Shown here: positions 19,127 to 27,850 of the stretch, piece after piece
How the letters are laid out: the number at the start of each line of letters is the position of its first letter
Position numbering within the stretch: position 1 is the stretch's first letter
Source: Candidatus Methylomirabilis sp.
GTDB taxonomy: Bacteria; DYJV01
DNA: 39,559 nucleotides
Reading direction: 5' to 3'
NCBI GenBank assembly: GCA_020722945.1
Contig: DYJV01000019.1
Span: 1 to 39,559, forward strand
Translations under genes and position numbers: made by a program
The notes under the pieces: generated by a model
The model's database searches: none
What the model was told of the DNA's origin: nothing
What the model saw: only the letters and a program-made list of their open reading frames with translations

Positions 19127-19502
19127 AATCTCTAATATAATTTTACTCTTCTCTTCACTACTCTTTCTATTTTACAAATTTACACGCTTTTCATCTTTTC
19201 CCAAAAACAGATTGTTTAAAATAGATAAGAAGAAGCTTTCAAGAGTTGTAAATGAGTTTAATGAATCTAAAATAGCAATTACACTTATTGATGGAAAAAT
19301 AAATATATTGAGTCTTGTTTGCACTCACCTTGGGTGCACTTTAAAATGGAACGAAAAATTAAAAGTATTTGAATGTCCATGCCATAGGAGTATTTTTGAT
19401 ATCAATGGTAAAGTATTAAAGTCTCCAGCAGAAAAAGATCTCCAAATCCTAAAATTTATAGAGAAGAAAGATATCATTACAGTATGGTTAGAGAATTTAT
19501 AG
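19086..19502 (+). CDS. Rieske [2Fe-2S] iron-sulfur protein of a bc-type complex
   Basis: A 138-residue high-potential electron carrier that takes electrons from quinol. The N-terminus has LDRRNFLK, a twin-arginine-like motif, followed by a single membrane helix (about 16-31). The cluster ligands are clear: Cys79 and His81 in CTHLGC, Cys97 and His100 in CPCH, with Cys84/Cys99 forming the conserved disulfide. After CPCH the usual Gly is Arg101 (CPCHRS), unusual next to the cluster. The gene starts 41 bases inside cca and overlaps cytochrome b by 19 bases, so the pair is translated together. Confidence 0.92.
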   Translation: MKLLDRRNFLKIFKISNIILLFSSLLFLFYKFTRFSSFPKNRLFKIDKKKLSRVVNEFNESKIAITLIDGKINILSLVCTHLGCTLKWNEKLKVFECPCHRSIFDINGKVLKSPAEKDLQILKFIEKKDIITVWLENL

Positions 19503-20452
19503 AGCATCTAAGACCCAAAATGATACCAGATGAAGCAGCTAAATTTACTGTTACATATGGTCTTGGTGGAATTTTGACACTGCTTTATTTACTACTGCTG
19601 ATTACGGGTGGTTTGCTTATGCTTTTTTATATCCCGTATCCTGATAAAGCTTACATTAGTGTAAAAAAAATTACAGAAATTGTTCCTTTTGGTCGAATAG
19701 TAAGGAATATTCATAGGATTTCTGGAGATTTAATGATACTATTCTCTTTTATTCATATGTTAAGAATATTAGCACAAGATGCAATTAACAATAAAGTAAG
19801 GGAGAGAAACTGGATTACTGGAGCTGTTCTATTCTTTCTCCTGTTTCCTTTTAATTTCACAGGTTACCTCCTTCCTTGGGATACATTAAGTTATTGGGGT
19901 GCTTCGATAGTATTGAATTTACTAAATAATATCCCTTTTTGTGGTGAGAGTATCAGAGTGCTTATAAGTGGAAGTGTGAGTATTGATGAGGTAACTTTAA
20001 TCAGATTTTATAGTTACCATGTTTTTATTTTACCTGTTATCTTCTCTTTTTTTCTCATGAATCATTACTATCTAATAAGGCGGGCTGGTGGTGTCCATAC
20101 CAACAAAAAAGATAAGAGAGTCAGTATTGATATATTATACAGAAAAGAGGGTATTTTACTATTTTTAATTCTTATTTTACTACTAATTTTAACAACTTTT
20201 TTTTACGATGCTCCACTTTATCAGAGCATATATTCTGATAAATTTCCTGATATAATCAAGGCTCCATGGTATTTTGCTGCTATTCAATTTATGCTTACCT
20301 ATATCAATCCTTTAATATCTGGATTAGTAATACCTTTTTTTTACTTGATTTTTATAATTTTTTTCTATAAAATAAAAAAATTAACTTTATTTATAGTTGT
20401 AAATATTATATTTGTTTTATTTATTCTTGTTGAACTATTTATTAAAACTTAA
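19484..20452 (+). CDS. Cytochrome b (b6-type) of a bc complex
   Basis: The membrane subunit that binds quinol and two b hemes. In 322 residues the first helices carry heme ligands His77/His91 and His179/His194. The spacings (13 and 14 residues between) are those of cytochrome b6, not the 13/13 of mitochondrial-type cytochrome b. Three further helices after about 220 correspond to the subunit IV part, fused here. The Qo motif usually written PEWY reads APWY (260-263). No cytochrome c subunit follows; hemB does. Confidence 0.92.
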   Translation: MVREFIEHLRPKMIPDEAAKFTVTYGLGGILTLLYLLLLITGGLLMLFYIPYPDKAYISVKKITEIVPFGRIVRNIHRISGDLMILFSFIHMLRILAQDAINNKVRERNWITGAVLFFLLFPFNFTGYLLPWDTLSYWGASIVLNLLNNIPFCGESIRVLISGSVSIDEVTLIRFYSYHVFILPVIFSFFLMNHYYLIRRAGGVHTNKKDKRVSIDILYRKEGILLFLILILLLILTTFFYDAPLYQSIYSDKFPDIIKAPWYFAAIQFMLTYINPLISGLVIPFFYLIFIIFFYKIKKLTLFIVVNIIFVLFILVELFIKT

Positions 20453-20471
20453 TCAAACCTTGGAGATTACG

Positions 20472-21440
20472 ATGTATTTTCCTATTTATAGACCGAGAAG
20501 AACCAGACAAAATAATTTTTTTAGGGATTTAGTTAGAGAGACATATCTTAATAAGAATGACTTTGTATACCCACTTTTTGTTTGTCCGGGTAGTAACATA
20601 AAAAAAGAGATCAAATCAATGCCTGATGTTTTCCAATATTCAACCGATAATATTTTAAGGGAGTTAGAAAGTTTGATCAAATCAGGTTTAAAATCTGTTA
20701 TCCTTTTTGGTATCCCTGAATATAAAGATCCTACTGGCAGCAGCGGAGCAATCAATAAAGGTGTTGTTCAAGAGTGCACCAGAGAGATAAAAAAATATTT
20801 TTCAGAATTGATAGTTATAACCGATGTATGTTTATGTGAATATACATCTCATGGGCATTGTGGTGTTGTCAAAGATAGTAAAATATTAAATGATGAGACT
20901 CTTGAGCTTTTGGCTCTTCAGGCTTTATCACATGTTGAAGCTGGTGCTGATATGGTTGCACCATCAGATATGATGGATGGAAGGGTTGGAGAGATTAGAA
21001 AGATACTTGATAAAAATGGTTTCTTTAATATCCCAATAATGGCTTATTCGGCTAAATATGCATCATCATTTTATGGTCCATTTAGAGATGCTGCTGAGTC
21101 TCCACCGCAATTTGGAGATAGGAAATCTTATCAAATGGATATGGCTAATAGCCGTGAAGCATTAAGGGAGGTTGAACTTGATATTCAGGAAGGTGCAGAT
21201 ATTGTGATGGTCAAACCTGCTTTATCGTATCTTGATATTATTTATCAGGTAAAGAATAAGTTTAATAGACCTGTTGCTGCATATAATGTAAGTGGAGAAT
21301 ACTCTATGATAAAAGCTGCAGGGAAACTTGGGTGGATAGATGAGAAACAAGTTATGTATGAAACTTTGCTCTCGATAAAAAGAGCTGGTGCAGATATAAT
21401 TTTAACATATTTTGCTAAAGATATACTCAAAATGATTTAA
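20472..21440 (+). CDS. hemB: Delta-aminolevulinic acid dehydratase (porphobilinogen synthase)
   Basis: Joins two aminolevulinates to porphobilinogen in heme synthesis. The ATG 20472 follows TTGGAGA, giving 322 residues. Key residues: zinc-site cysteines Cys120, Cys122 and Cys130 in [13 protein letters not shown], and the two catalytic lysines Lys195 (AYSAKYAS) and Lys248 (VMVKPA). An earlier in-frame TTG at 20412 would overlap cytochrome b and lacks a ribosome site. It follows a heme protein directly, a sensible pairing. Confidence 0.96.
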   Translation: MYFPIYRPRRTRQNNFFRDLVRETYLNKNDFVYPLFVCPGSNIKKEIKSMPDVFQYSTDNILRELESLIKSGLKSVILFGIPEYKDPTGSSGAINKGVVQECTREIKKYFSELIVITDVCLCEYTSHGHCGVVKDSKILNDETLELLALQALSHVEAGADMVAPSDMMDGRVGEIRKILDKNGFFNIPIMAYSAKYASSFYGPFRDAAESPPQFGDRKSYQMDMANSREALREVELDIQEGADIVMVKPALSYLDIIYQVKNKFNRPVAAYNVSGEYSMIKAAGKLGWIDEKQVMYETLLSIKRAGADIILTYFAKDILKMI

Positions 21441-21518
21441 CTCGATAAAAAATACTTGATTTTTTTTTAGAGTTATTAATAATAATCATATTATAAAAGT
21501 TTTCAAAAGGTTTTTATA

Positions 21519-22580
21519 ATGAACTTCTTTAAAAAAGAGGATTCTTTTCTTGGTATTGACATTGGCAAATACTCCATAAAAGCAGTTGAAATAGGTTTGT
21601 CAAAAGGTGAAGCATATCTTAAGAATTTAGGTCATTCCAATTTATCATTAGAAGCTATTGTTGATGAGATGATCATCAACAGTAACGAAATAATAGAAAA
21701 AAATATTAATCTTATAAAGCACTACAAGATAACAACCAAAGAGACTGCAATATCGCTACCTGGGAATGCTGTAATTATCAAAAGGTTAAATATAAAAGGT
21801 GAGACATATGAAGATATATCAGCTAATTTGCAAGCCGAAGCCTCCAACCATATCCCCTACAATCTTAACGATGTTCAGATGACTTTTCATATATTTGAAG
21901 ATGATAATTCAAAATCTGATTCTAATGAGCTTTTATTGATAGCTGTTAAAAAAGATGTCCTTAATGACTATATTACTATTCTTATTGAGTCAGGGCTCAG
22001 ACCTGTTGTAGCAGATGTAGATTTTTTTGCTTTACAGAATATCTTTGAGTTTAATTATAAAGATGAGATAGATTCTTCAGAGGTTGTATCTATTCTTAAT
22101 ATAGGGTCTAATTTATGCAATATTCTTGTTTTAAAAAATTTTAAAAGTTTATTTTATAGAGATGCTAATATTGGTAATTTTGTTCAATACCAGAGGGCAG
22201 TAAAAAATTTAAATCTTAAATATGAAGAGATCGAAAAATTAAAGATAGAAAACAGCAGTAATAAACATATAAAAAATTTAGTAGAAACCATCAACAAAAA
22301 TCTTATTACAGATATTGCAAAAGGTTTAGATTTATTTATCAACTCTTCAGGTATCTCAAAAATTGACAAATTCTTAATCTCTGGTGGAGGTTCATTTTAC
22401 AAAGATATAAAAAAATCTTTATCCTCTAAATTTCCTAAATCATCAATAGATTACCTTGACCCTTTCAAAAAGATAGCTATTGATGAAAGCAAATTTGACA
22501 AAGAGTATATAGATTATATTAAGCCTATGTTTGCTGTATCTGCTGGTTTATCTATACGAGGTCTTAATGGTAAAGATTAA
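21519..22580 (+). CDS. pilM: Type IV pilus inner-membrane platform protein PilM
   Basis: Actin-like cytoplasmic ATP-binding protein that docks to the PilN tail under the inner membrane. 353 residues, with the phosphate-1 loop LGIDIGKYSIKAVEI at the N-terminus, a middle SILNIGSNLCNILVL segment, and the adenosine-loop-like FLISGGGSFYKDIKKSL near the end. First of the pilMNOPQ cluster; the 79-base gap before it is AT-rich. It overlaps pilN by 14 bases. Confidence 0.92.
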   Translation: MNFFKKEDSFLGIDIGKYSIKAVEIGLSKGEAYLKNLGHSNLSLEAIVDEMIINSNEIIEKNINLIKHYKITTKETAISLPGNAVIIKRLNIKGETYEDISANLQAEASNHIPYNLNDVQMTFHIFEDDNSKSDSNELLLIAVKKDVLNDYITILIESGLRPVVADVDFFALQNIFEFNYKDEIDSSEVVSILNIGSNLCNILVLKNFKSLFYRDANIGNFVQYQRAVKNLNLKYEEIEKLKIENSSNKHIKNLVETINKNLITDIAKGLDLFINSSGISKIDKFLISGGGSFYKDIKKSLSSKFPKSSIDYLDPFKKIAIDESKFDKEYIDYIKPMFAVSAGLSIRGLNGKD

Positions 22581-23127
22581 TCTTTTCCCTATTAAAGAGG
22601 CTAAAAGAAATTATCTTACCAGATTGACGATTGTCTCTAATGTTATTATTTTTGGAGTTGTTATTGGAATATTTGCATTGATATTTATTTTTAATAGTAT
22701 GGAGATATCTGAGCTTGATGGGAAGATAGTATCTAATAAGAAAAAACTTGAAGAGTTGAAACAATTAAAAGTTCAGCTCAAAAAATTTCAGAGTGATAAG
22801 GAGATCATAGAGACAAAATTTAAAATTATTAATGATCTTGATTCTATGAGAATAGCATCTCCTTATGTTTTATATCAATTTTCAAAGAGTATTCCTGAGA
22901 AATTATGGTTTACAAAACTAAATATTAATGAAACTTCAATTTCTTTAGATGGTATAGGGATGGATGAGCCTACAATTGTTGATTTTATAAAAAATCTCAA
23001 AAAAATTAAGATTTTCTCAAAAGTAGACCTAATACAAGTCAGCCAGATAAAAGTCAAAGATTACAAATTTAAAAGTTTCTCTATCAATATACTTTTTGAT
23101 ACAAATAAGATAAGAGATATTCACTGA
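22567..23127 (+). CDS. pilN: Type IV pilus assembly protein PilN
   Basis: A 186-residue bitopic membrane protein whose short cytoplasmic tail, KINLFPIKEAKR, binds PilM (the INLLP-like motif). One membrane helix (about 22-42) is followed by a coiled-coil and a small periplasmic ferredoxin-like domain. The ATG at 22567 is chosen because the conserved tail begins there; an upstream start at 22531 would add an unrelated stretch read from the pilM end. Forms a heterodimer with PilO. Confidence 0.9.
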   Translation: MVKINLFPIKEAKRNYLTRLTIVSNVIIFGVVIGIFALIFIFNSMEISELDGKIVSNKKKLEELKQLKVQLKKFQSDKEIIETKFKIINDLDSMRIASPYVLYQFSKSIPEKLWFTKLNINETSISLDGIGMDEPTIVDFIKNLKKIKIFSKVDLIQVSQIKVKDYKFKSFSINILFDTNKIRDIH

Positions 23128-23750
23128 TGGATAAATTATCAATATTATTAGAAAAATATTTTTCTTTGCCAAATATATTTAAAATTCTTATATTTGCCAT
23201 TTTATGGCTTATTGTTGCTATAATTATCTATTTTGTAGCTATAAATCCACAGATGGACGAAATCGAAAAGAAAAAATTTGAATGTGCTAAGCTCGAAAAA
23301 GAGGCTTCAGAGATTATAGAGCTTAAAGCTAAACTCAAGAATTTTGAAAAGGAGTTGGCTCAGCTTGAAGAGGATTTTAAGTTAGCACTAAAAAAATTAC
23401 CTGATTCAAGTGAGATTACAGAGTTACTTTTTAATATATATCAGAATGGTAAAGATTATAATCTTGATTTTGTGCTCTTTAAACCTGGTGCAGTAGTAAA
23501 AAAAGAGTTTTTTGGTATTATTCCTATAGATCTTAAAATTACAGGTGATTACCACGATATTGGGAAATTTTTATATAATATCTCAAAGATGCCTCGAATT
23601 GTTAAAGTCCCTATTTTTGACATAACTATAGCAACTAACAATACTCTCAACCTAAATGGCAAAATGGAGACTTATGTATTCATAAAAGAGGATTTAGCGG
23701 CTAAAAAACAATCAGCCAAACCAAAAAATGAGAAAAATGTCAAAAAATAG
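23127..23750 (+). CDS. pilO: Type IV pilus assembly protein PilO
   Basis: A 207-residue inner-membrane protein with one helix (about 17-40), then a coiled coil (EIEKKKFECAKLEKEASEII and following) and a periplasmic domain. The DYHDIGKFLYNISKMPRIV segment is typical of PilO's ferredoxin-like domain. The ATG shares one base with the pilN TGA. The lysine-rich tail overlaps the start of pilP by 23 bases. Confidence 0.9.
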   Translation: MDKLSILLEKYFSLPNIFKILIFAILWLIVAIIIYFVAINPQMDEIEKKKFECAKLEKEASEIIELKAKLKNFEKELAQLEEDFKLALKKLPDSSEITELLFNIYQNGKDYNLDFVLFKPGAVVKKEFFGIIPIDLKITGDYHDIGKFLYNISKMPRIVKVPIFDITIATNNTLNLNGKMETYVFIKEDLAAKKQSAKPKNEKNVKK

Positions 23751-24267
23751 AAGTATAATCAAATTATTTATTTTTATTATTATGCTACTTTTTCTGCTAC
23801 TCTCTTGTGAAGAGAAAAAGGAGATAGCGAAGAAAGTTATTATTAAGCCAAAACCTATTAAAAAAGTTGAAAAATCTGTGGATAACAAAAGCTCTGATAA
23901 AGAAGCTATTTTTGTTTATGAAACAAAAGATCTTAGAAATCCATTTACAGCTTTTGTTGAAATACAGAGTAGTCAAGATGACGAAGAGGAAAATATTCCC
24001 CAAACTCCCCTTACGATGTATAGTATAGAGCAGATAAAATTAAAAGGGATTATGGGAGCCAAAGGTAAAAATCGTGTTGCTATGTTTGAGACTCAAGATG
24101 GCTTAGGGCTTTTTGTAAAGAGTGGAGATTACCTTGGGATAGAGCTCTTTAAAGTTATTGATGTTTCTAATCTTGGAGTTTTTCTTGAGAAGAAAAATAG
24201 AGGTCAAAAAGATATTCAGATTGTAAAAAAAGAGTTTCTATTAGATGAGCAAAAAGGAGAACAATAG
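23728..24267 (+). CDS. pilP: Type IV pilus lipoprotein PilP
   Basis: Lipoprotein linking PilN/PilO to the secretin PilQ. The 179-residue protein has a signal peptide ending in a lipobox LLLSC (Cys27), then a disordered lysine-rich linker and the DLRNPFTAFVE motif of PilP. The compact domain LKGIMGAKGKNRVAMFETQD to the end is the HR domain that binds secretin N-domains. ATG 23737 is an alternative start three codons later. It ends next to the pilQ ATG with no gap. Confidence 0.88.
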   Translation: MRKMSKNRSIIKLFIFIIMLLFLLLSCEEKKEIAKKVIIKPKPIKKVEKSVDNKSSDKEAIFVYETKDLRNPFTAFVEIQSSQDDEEENIPQTPLTMYSIEQIKLKGIMGAKGKNRVAMFETQDGLGLFVKSGDYLGIELFKVIDVSNLGVFLEKKNRGQKDIQIVKKEFLLDEQKGEQ

Positions 24268-26016
24268 ATGGCCAAAATTATTTTTCAGATAATCCTCTTT
24301 TTTATATTTTTGATATCGATACTGAATGCTTCAAATAATTTACCTGAAAAAGTTACATTTTCATTTAAAGATGCGGATCTGAAGAATGTTTTACTCTTTT
24401 TTGCAGAGTTTGAAGATAAAAATTTCCTTATTGATGAAGCAATAAATGGTAAAATTACAATTAGACTCAAAGATGTCCCATGGAAGCAAGCTCTTGATAT
24501 TATACTTGGAATGAGAGATCTTGTAAGACTTGAAGAGGGCAATATCATAAGAATTGTTCCGATGGCAGTTATCAAAAAACAGGAGCTTGAGAAGATAAAG
24601 GATGAGGAGAGAAAAAAGCAGTTAGTCCCACTTGAAACAAAGGTTATCTATATCAATTTTGCTAAAGCTGCGGATATTGAAAAGAGAGTTGCAACTCTTC
24701 TCTCTCAAAGAGGGAAGTTAATCACAGATGAGAGGACAAATTCAATTATAGTTACTGATTTACCTGATAATATAAAAGAGATGCTCAAAATAATTGACAA
24801 TATGGATCAAGCTACAAGGCAGGTTATTATAGAAGCAAAAATTGTTTATATAAATGATACAGCCTCAAAAGAGCTTGGTATTCAATGGGGTGGGTCATTG
24901 GGCCAGAGGATAACCTCTAAAGATTTCTTTTACGGTATAAGTAGTGGTTCAGAGGCAAGCACCTCGTTAAATATTTATCCACCCGGTTCAGACCAGAAAG
25001 AAAATAATTACAATACTATCTCACTCCCTACTGGGTATGCTGTTAATACTCCTACTATTCAGGCCCCTACAGGGACCCTCGGGTTGATCTTTGGTAAATG
25101 GGGTTACTACAACCTTTCTGTAAAATTGAGTGCATTGAAAGCAAAAAATATAGCAAAGGAGATATCTTCACCAAAAGTTATTGCACTTGACAATGAGAAG
25201 GCTCTTATACAGCAGGGTCAGGAGGTTCCTTACAAAACTATTAGTGATGGGGGGACAAAAACAGAGTTTAAAGAAGCTACTCTTAAACTTGAAGTTACTC
25301 CTCATATTACCTCAAACAAAATGATCTCTCTTGATATAAATCTAACAAAAGATTCAATTGGTCAGCAGACTACAGATGGTCCAGCGATAAACAAGCAGCA
25401 GGTTACTACCAAGCTATTGCTTGCAGATGGAGAGACTGCTGTAATAGGTGGTATTCTTTCCAACTCTGAAGCACAAGGTGAAGACTCTGTTCCATTCTTT
25501 TCTGATATTCCATTACTTGGAACAATATTTAAAAATAACACCAACTCTGCAGTTAAAGGTGAGCTTTTGATATTTATATCCCCCAAAATTGTTGCAAGAG
25601 AGAAGATATCACATTTAGATGAAGAGAGTAATGCTCTAAATATTAACAAAATAGATAAAATAGGAAATTCTTTATCTAATAAAGCTCCTAAAAAGGTTGT
25701 CAATTTATCTGCTGCTAACAAACAGAGTCAAACTTCTGATATTTCTATAACTTCTGACAATAAATCTTCAAAAAATGAAATTAAAGAATCTAAACCATTA
25801 CAAAGTAGTCAAACAGGGGATAACCTTAATGTAGGTTATATAAATGTAATTTCTCTAAATTTAAGGGAGAAACCTGATATTAATTCTAAAATTATAGCTG
25901 AGATAAAGTCAGGTGAGAAAGTTACTATAATTGATAAAGATAAATATCCATGGTATTATGTAACATACAAGGGTAATAATGGGTGGGTATTTAAATATCT
26001 AAAGTTAGTTAACTGA
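24268..26016 (+). CDS. pilQ: Type IV pilus secretin PilQ with C-terminal SH3 domain
   Basis: Outer-membrane channel through which the pilus passes. 582 residues: a signal peptide (1-21, ending LNAS), an STN/N0 domain (about 25-100, VTFSFKDADLKNVLLFFAE), an N1 domain (about 125-190, with LITDERTNSIIVTD), then the secretin core with SPKVIALDNEKA, IGGILSNSE and VPFFSDIPLLGTIFK, ending about residue 450. After a 70-residue Ser/Asn/Lys linker comes a bacterial SH3 domain (about 521-582: NLREKPDINSKIIAEI, NNGWVFKYLKL). No N-terminal AMIN domain is present, unlike most PilQ. Confidence 0.94.
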   Translation: MAKIIFQIILFFIFLISILNASNNLPEKVTFSFKDADLKNVLLFFAEFEDKNFLIDEAINGKITIRLKDVPWKQALDIILGMRDLVRLEEGNIIRIVPMAVIKKQELEKIKDEERKKQLVPLETKVIYINFAKAADIEKRVATLLSQRGKLITDERTNSIIVTDLPDNIKEMLKIIDNMDQATRQVIIEAKIVYINDTASKELGIQWGGSLGQRITSKDFFYGISSGSEASTSLNIYPPGSDQKENNYNTISLPTGYAVNTPTIQAPTGTLGLIFGKWGYYNLSVKLSALKAKNIAKEISSPKVIALDNEKALIQQGQEVPYKTISDGGTKTEFKEATLKLEVTPHITSNKMISLDINLTKDSIGQQTTDGPAINKQQVTTKLLLADGETAVIGGILSNSEAQGEDSVPFFSDIPLLGTIFKNNTNSAVKGELLIFISPKIVAREKISHLDEESNALNINKIDKIGNSLSNKAPKKVVNLSAANKQSQTSDISITSDNKSSKNEIKESKPLQSSQTGDNLNVGYINVISLNLREKPDINSKIIAEIKSGEKVTIIDKDKYPWYYVTYKGNNGWVFKYLKLVN

Positions 26017-26053
26017 TATATTTTAAGATTTTAATTGTCTCTTGTTGTAACTT

Positions 26054-26542
26054 ATGAATAATATTATCCTTGTTGGGTTTATGGGTAGTGGTAAAAGTTC
26101 TGTTGGAAGATTCTTATCACAGCGTCTTAATCTCCCTTTTTTAGATACTGACCAAGTTATTGAGCAAGATTCCAATCTTACGATCCCTGAACTATTCAAT
26201 ATTTATGGTGAAAAGTATTTCAGGTTATTAGAGAATCAACTTTTTGAAGATATCATAGAGCAAAAATTATCAAATTATGTGATTGCTACAGGGGGAGGAT
26301 TTCCATGTTACTTAAAGAGACGGGAGAAATTTAAAAGTTTAGGGGATGTCTTTTATCTAAGAAATTCAAAAAAAGAGTTGATTAACAGAGTAAAAAATGA
26401 TAGCAACAGACCTTTAAAATTCAAAATAAATCTTTTTAATCAAAGGGAATTTTGCTACAATTCAATTGCTGATCAGGTTATTAATTGTGAGTTTATGACA
26501 GTTGAGGATGTAGCAGAAGAAATTTTGTTTAGAAGGGAGTGA
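26054..26542 (+). CDS. aroK: Shikimate kinase
   Basis: Phosphorylates shikimate for chorismate synthesis. 162 residues, on the short side. Walker A GFMGSGKSS (8-16), substrate-binding FLDTDQVIE, and ATGGGFPC are diagnostic. The order pilMNOPQ-aroK is the same as in gamma-proteobacteria; aroB, which usually follows there, is absent here. The stop overlaps the upstream end of the next ORF frame. Confidence 0.93.
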   Translation: MNNIILVGFMGSGKSSVGRFLSQRLNLPFLDTDQVIEQDSNLTIPELFNIYGEKYFRLLENQLFEDIIEQKLSNYVIATGGGFPCYLKRREKFKSLGDVFYLRNSKKELINRVKNDSNRPLKFKINLFNQREFCYNSIADQVINCEFMTVEDVAEEILFRRE

Positions 26543-26553
26543 GGAGTTTTTTT

Positions 26554-27057
26554 ATGAAAGTTTCTAAAAATATGAAAGTTGATGTCAGCTACAAATTATA
26601 TATTGATAATTTTATTGTTGATGAATCAAAAGATTCACCTTTTTCTTTTATCTTTGGATACTCTCAAGTTATCCCTGGATTTGAGAAAAATCTTCTTGGA
26701 ATGTCTATTAATGAACAAAAGAATTTTTTTGTTCAACCTGAGGATGGCTATGGTGTGGTAAGAGATGAGTTGTTTGAGAAGATTCCAGTTTCACATTTCC
26801 CACCAAATTCTAATATTCAGGTTGGTCAGGTTTTTCAGGTTTCTGATCAAAATGGGAATCCTATGCAGTTTACTGTTGAAAAGATAGAAAATGAGGAAGT
26901 TCTTGCAAATTTTAATCACCCTTTATCTGGTAAGATTCTGAATTTTGATGTTACAGTCAAAAATATTCAACCTGCTGGGGAGAAAGAGCTTTCAATGTTA
27001 ATTAATGGCTCTAATTGCTCAAGTGGCTGTGGAAGCTGCTGTTCGGACTGCCATTAG
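26554..27057 (+). CDS. slyD: FKBP-type peptidyl-prolyl isomerase, SlyD-like
   Basis: A prolyl isomerase/chaperone of 167 residues with an FKBP core (PFSFIFGYSQVIPGFEKNLLGM), an insert-in-flap domain (GQVFQVSDQNGNPMQFTV) and FNHPLSGKILNFDVTV, then a cysteine-rich tail CSSGCGSCCSDCH. SlyD tails bind nickel or zinc; this one is short but rich in cysteine. GAGGAG (26541-26546) is 7 bases before ATG 26554; the in-frame GTG at 26539 overlaps the aroK stop and is less likely. Confidence 0.88.
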   Translation: MKVSKNMKVDVSYKLYIDNFIVDESKDSPFSFIFGYSQVIPGFEKNLLGMSINEQKNFFVQPEDGYGVVRDELFEKIPVSHFPPNSNIQVGQVFQVSDQNGNPMQFTVEKIENEEVLANFNHPLSGKILNFDVTVKNIQPAGEKELSMLINGSNCSSGCGSCCSDCH

Positions 27058-27064
27058 TTGACAC

Positions 27065-27850
27065 ATGCAAGTTATTGCAGACAATCTCACTATTTCAAAT
27101 CCTGTAATAGCTAATAGTATCAAAAATAGAGATAAAAATTTCTTTTATCCTCTCTTTAAGAGAGCAGAAGAGGAGGGGTATCTTGTAGACGTTAATCTTG
27201 GTCAGCTCAAAAGAGATATCCCTGATGTAGTTAAATTTTTATTTGGCTTAATAAATGAATTTAAAGATATTAAAATAGTAATAGATACGATTAATCCTAC
27301 TACTATTGAAGAGATCCTTAAATATTGTCAGACCCCACCGATCTTAAATGCTTTTTCAAAAGATGACTTCAAATTAAAAGAGCTTCTCCCGATTGCTGTA
27401 AAGAATGAGCTTGATATTGTTGCTCTTGTTATGGATAAAAGTATCCCACTTACTGTTGATGAGAAGATTAATCTTGCTATTGAATTAGTTGATATTTTTA
27501 CTCAAAATGGAGTCCCTTACAGTAAAATTATCCTTGATCCTGTTGTTGCTCCTATTGGATGGGAAAATGGAGCAATGTATAACCGAAACAATCTTGAATT
27601 TCTAAAATTAGTAAAGGAAGCAATATCTCCAGATATCAGGAGTATGATGGGGTTATCAAACCTCACTACTGGTTCAACAGGTAAAGATAGAAGTGTTAGA
27701 AAGCTTGATTCACTCTATCTTGCTATGGCATACTGCAACTCTCTCGATTACGCATTAGTCAATATCAATGATCCTGAGATAGTAAATGCAATTACTTTTC
27801 TTAATATCCTCGAAGATAAAACGATATTTACACCTTCACTTTTTAAATGA
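27065..27850 (+). CDS. AcsE-like pterin-binding methyltransferase (dihydropteroate synthase-like TIM barrel)
   Basis: 261 residues resembling the methyltetrahydrofolate:corrinoid iron-sulfur protein methyltransferase AcsE and the MetH pterin domain. Segments DVNLGQ, IVIDTINPTTIEEIL, ALVMDKSIPLTVDEK, YSKIILDPVVAPIG and MMGLSNLTTGSTGKDRSV align with the AcsE pattern. No corrinoid iron-sulfur protein or CO dehydrogenase gene is nearby, so its methyl acceptor is unknown. The ribosome site is weak. The stop overlaps the next start (ATGA), so it is coupled to the TtcA-like gene. Confidence 0.8.
   Translation: MQVIADNLTISNPVIANSIKNRDKNFFYPLFKRAEEEGYLVDVNLGQLKRDIPDVVKFLFGLINEFKDIKIVIDTINPTTIEEILKYCQTPPILNAFSKDDFKLKELLPIAVKNELDIVALVMDKSIPLTVDEKINLAIELVDIFTQNGVPYSKIILDPVVAPIGWENGAMYNRNNLEFLKLVKEAISPDIRSMMGLSNLTTGSTGKDRSVRKLDSLYLAMAYCNSLDYALVNINDPEIVNAITFLNILEDKTIFTPSLFK

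Noticed and set aside
20412-20471. N-terminal extension of HemB from TTG 20412
   Set aside because: It overlaps the cytochrome b 3' end, lacks a ribosome site, and the family N-terminus begins at ATG 20472.
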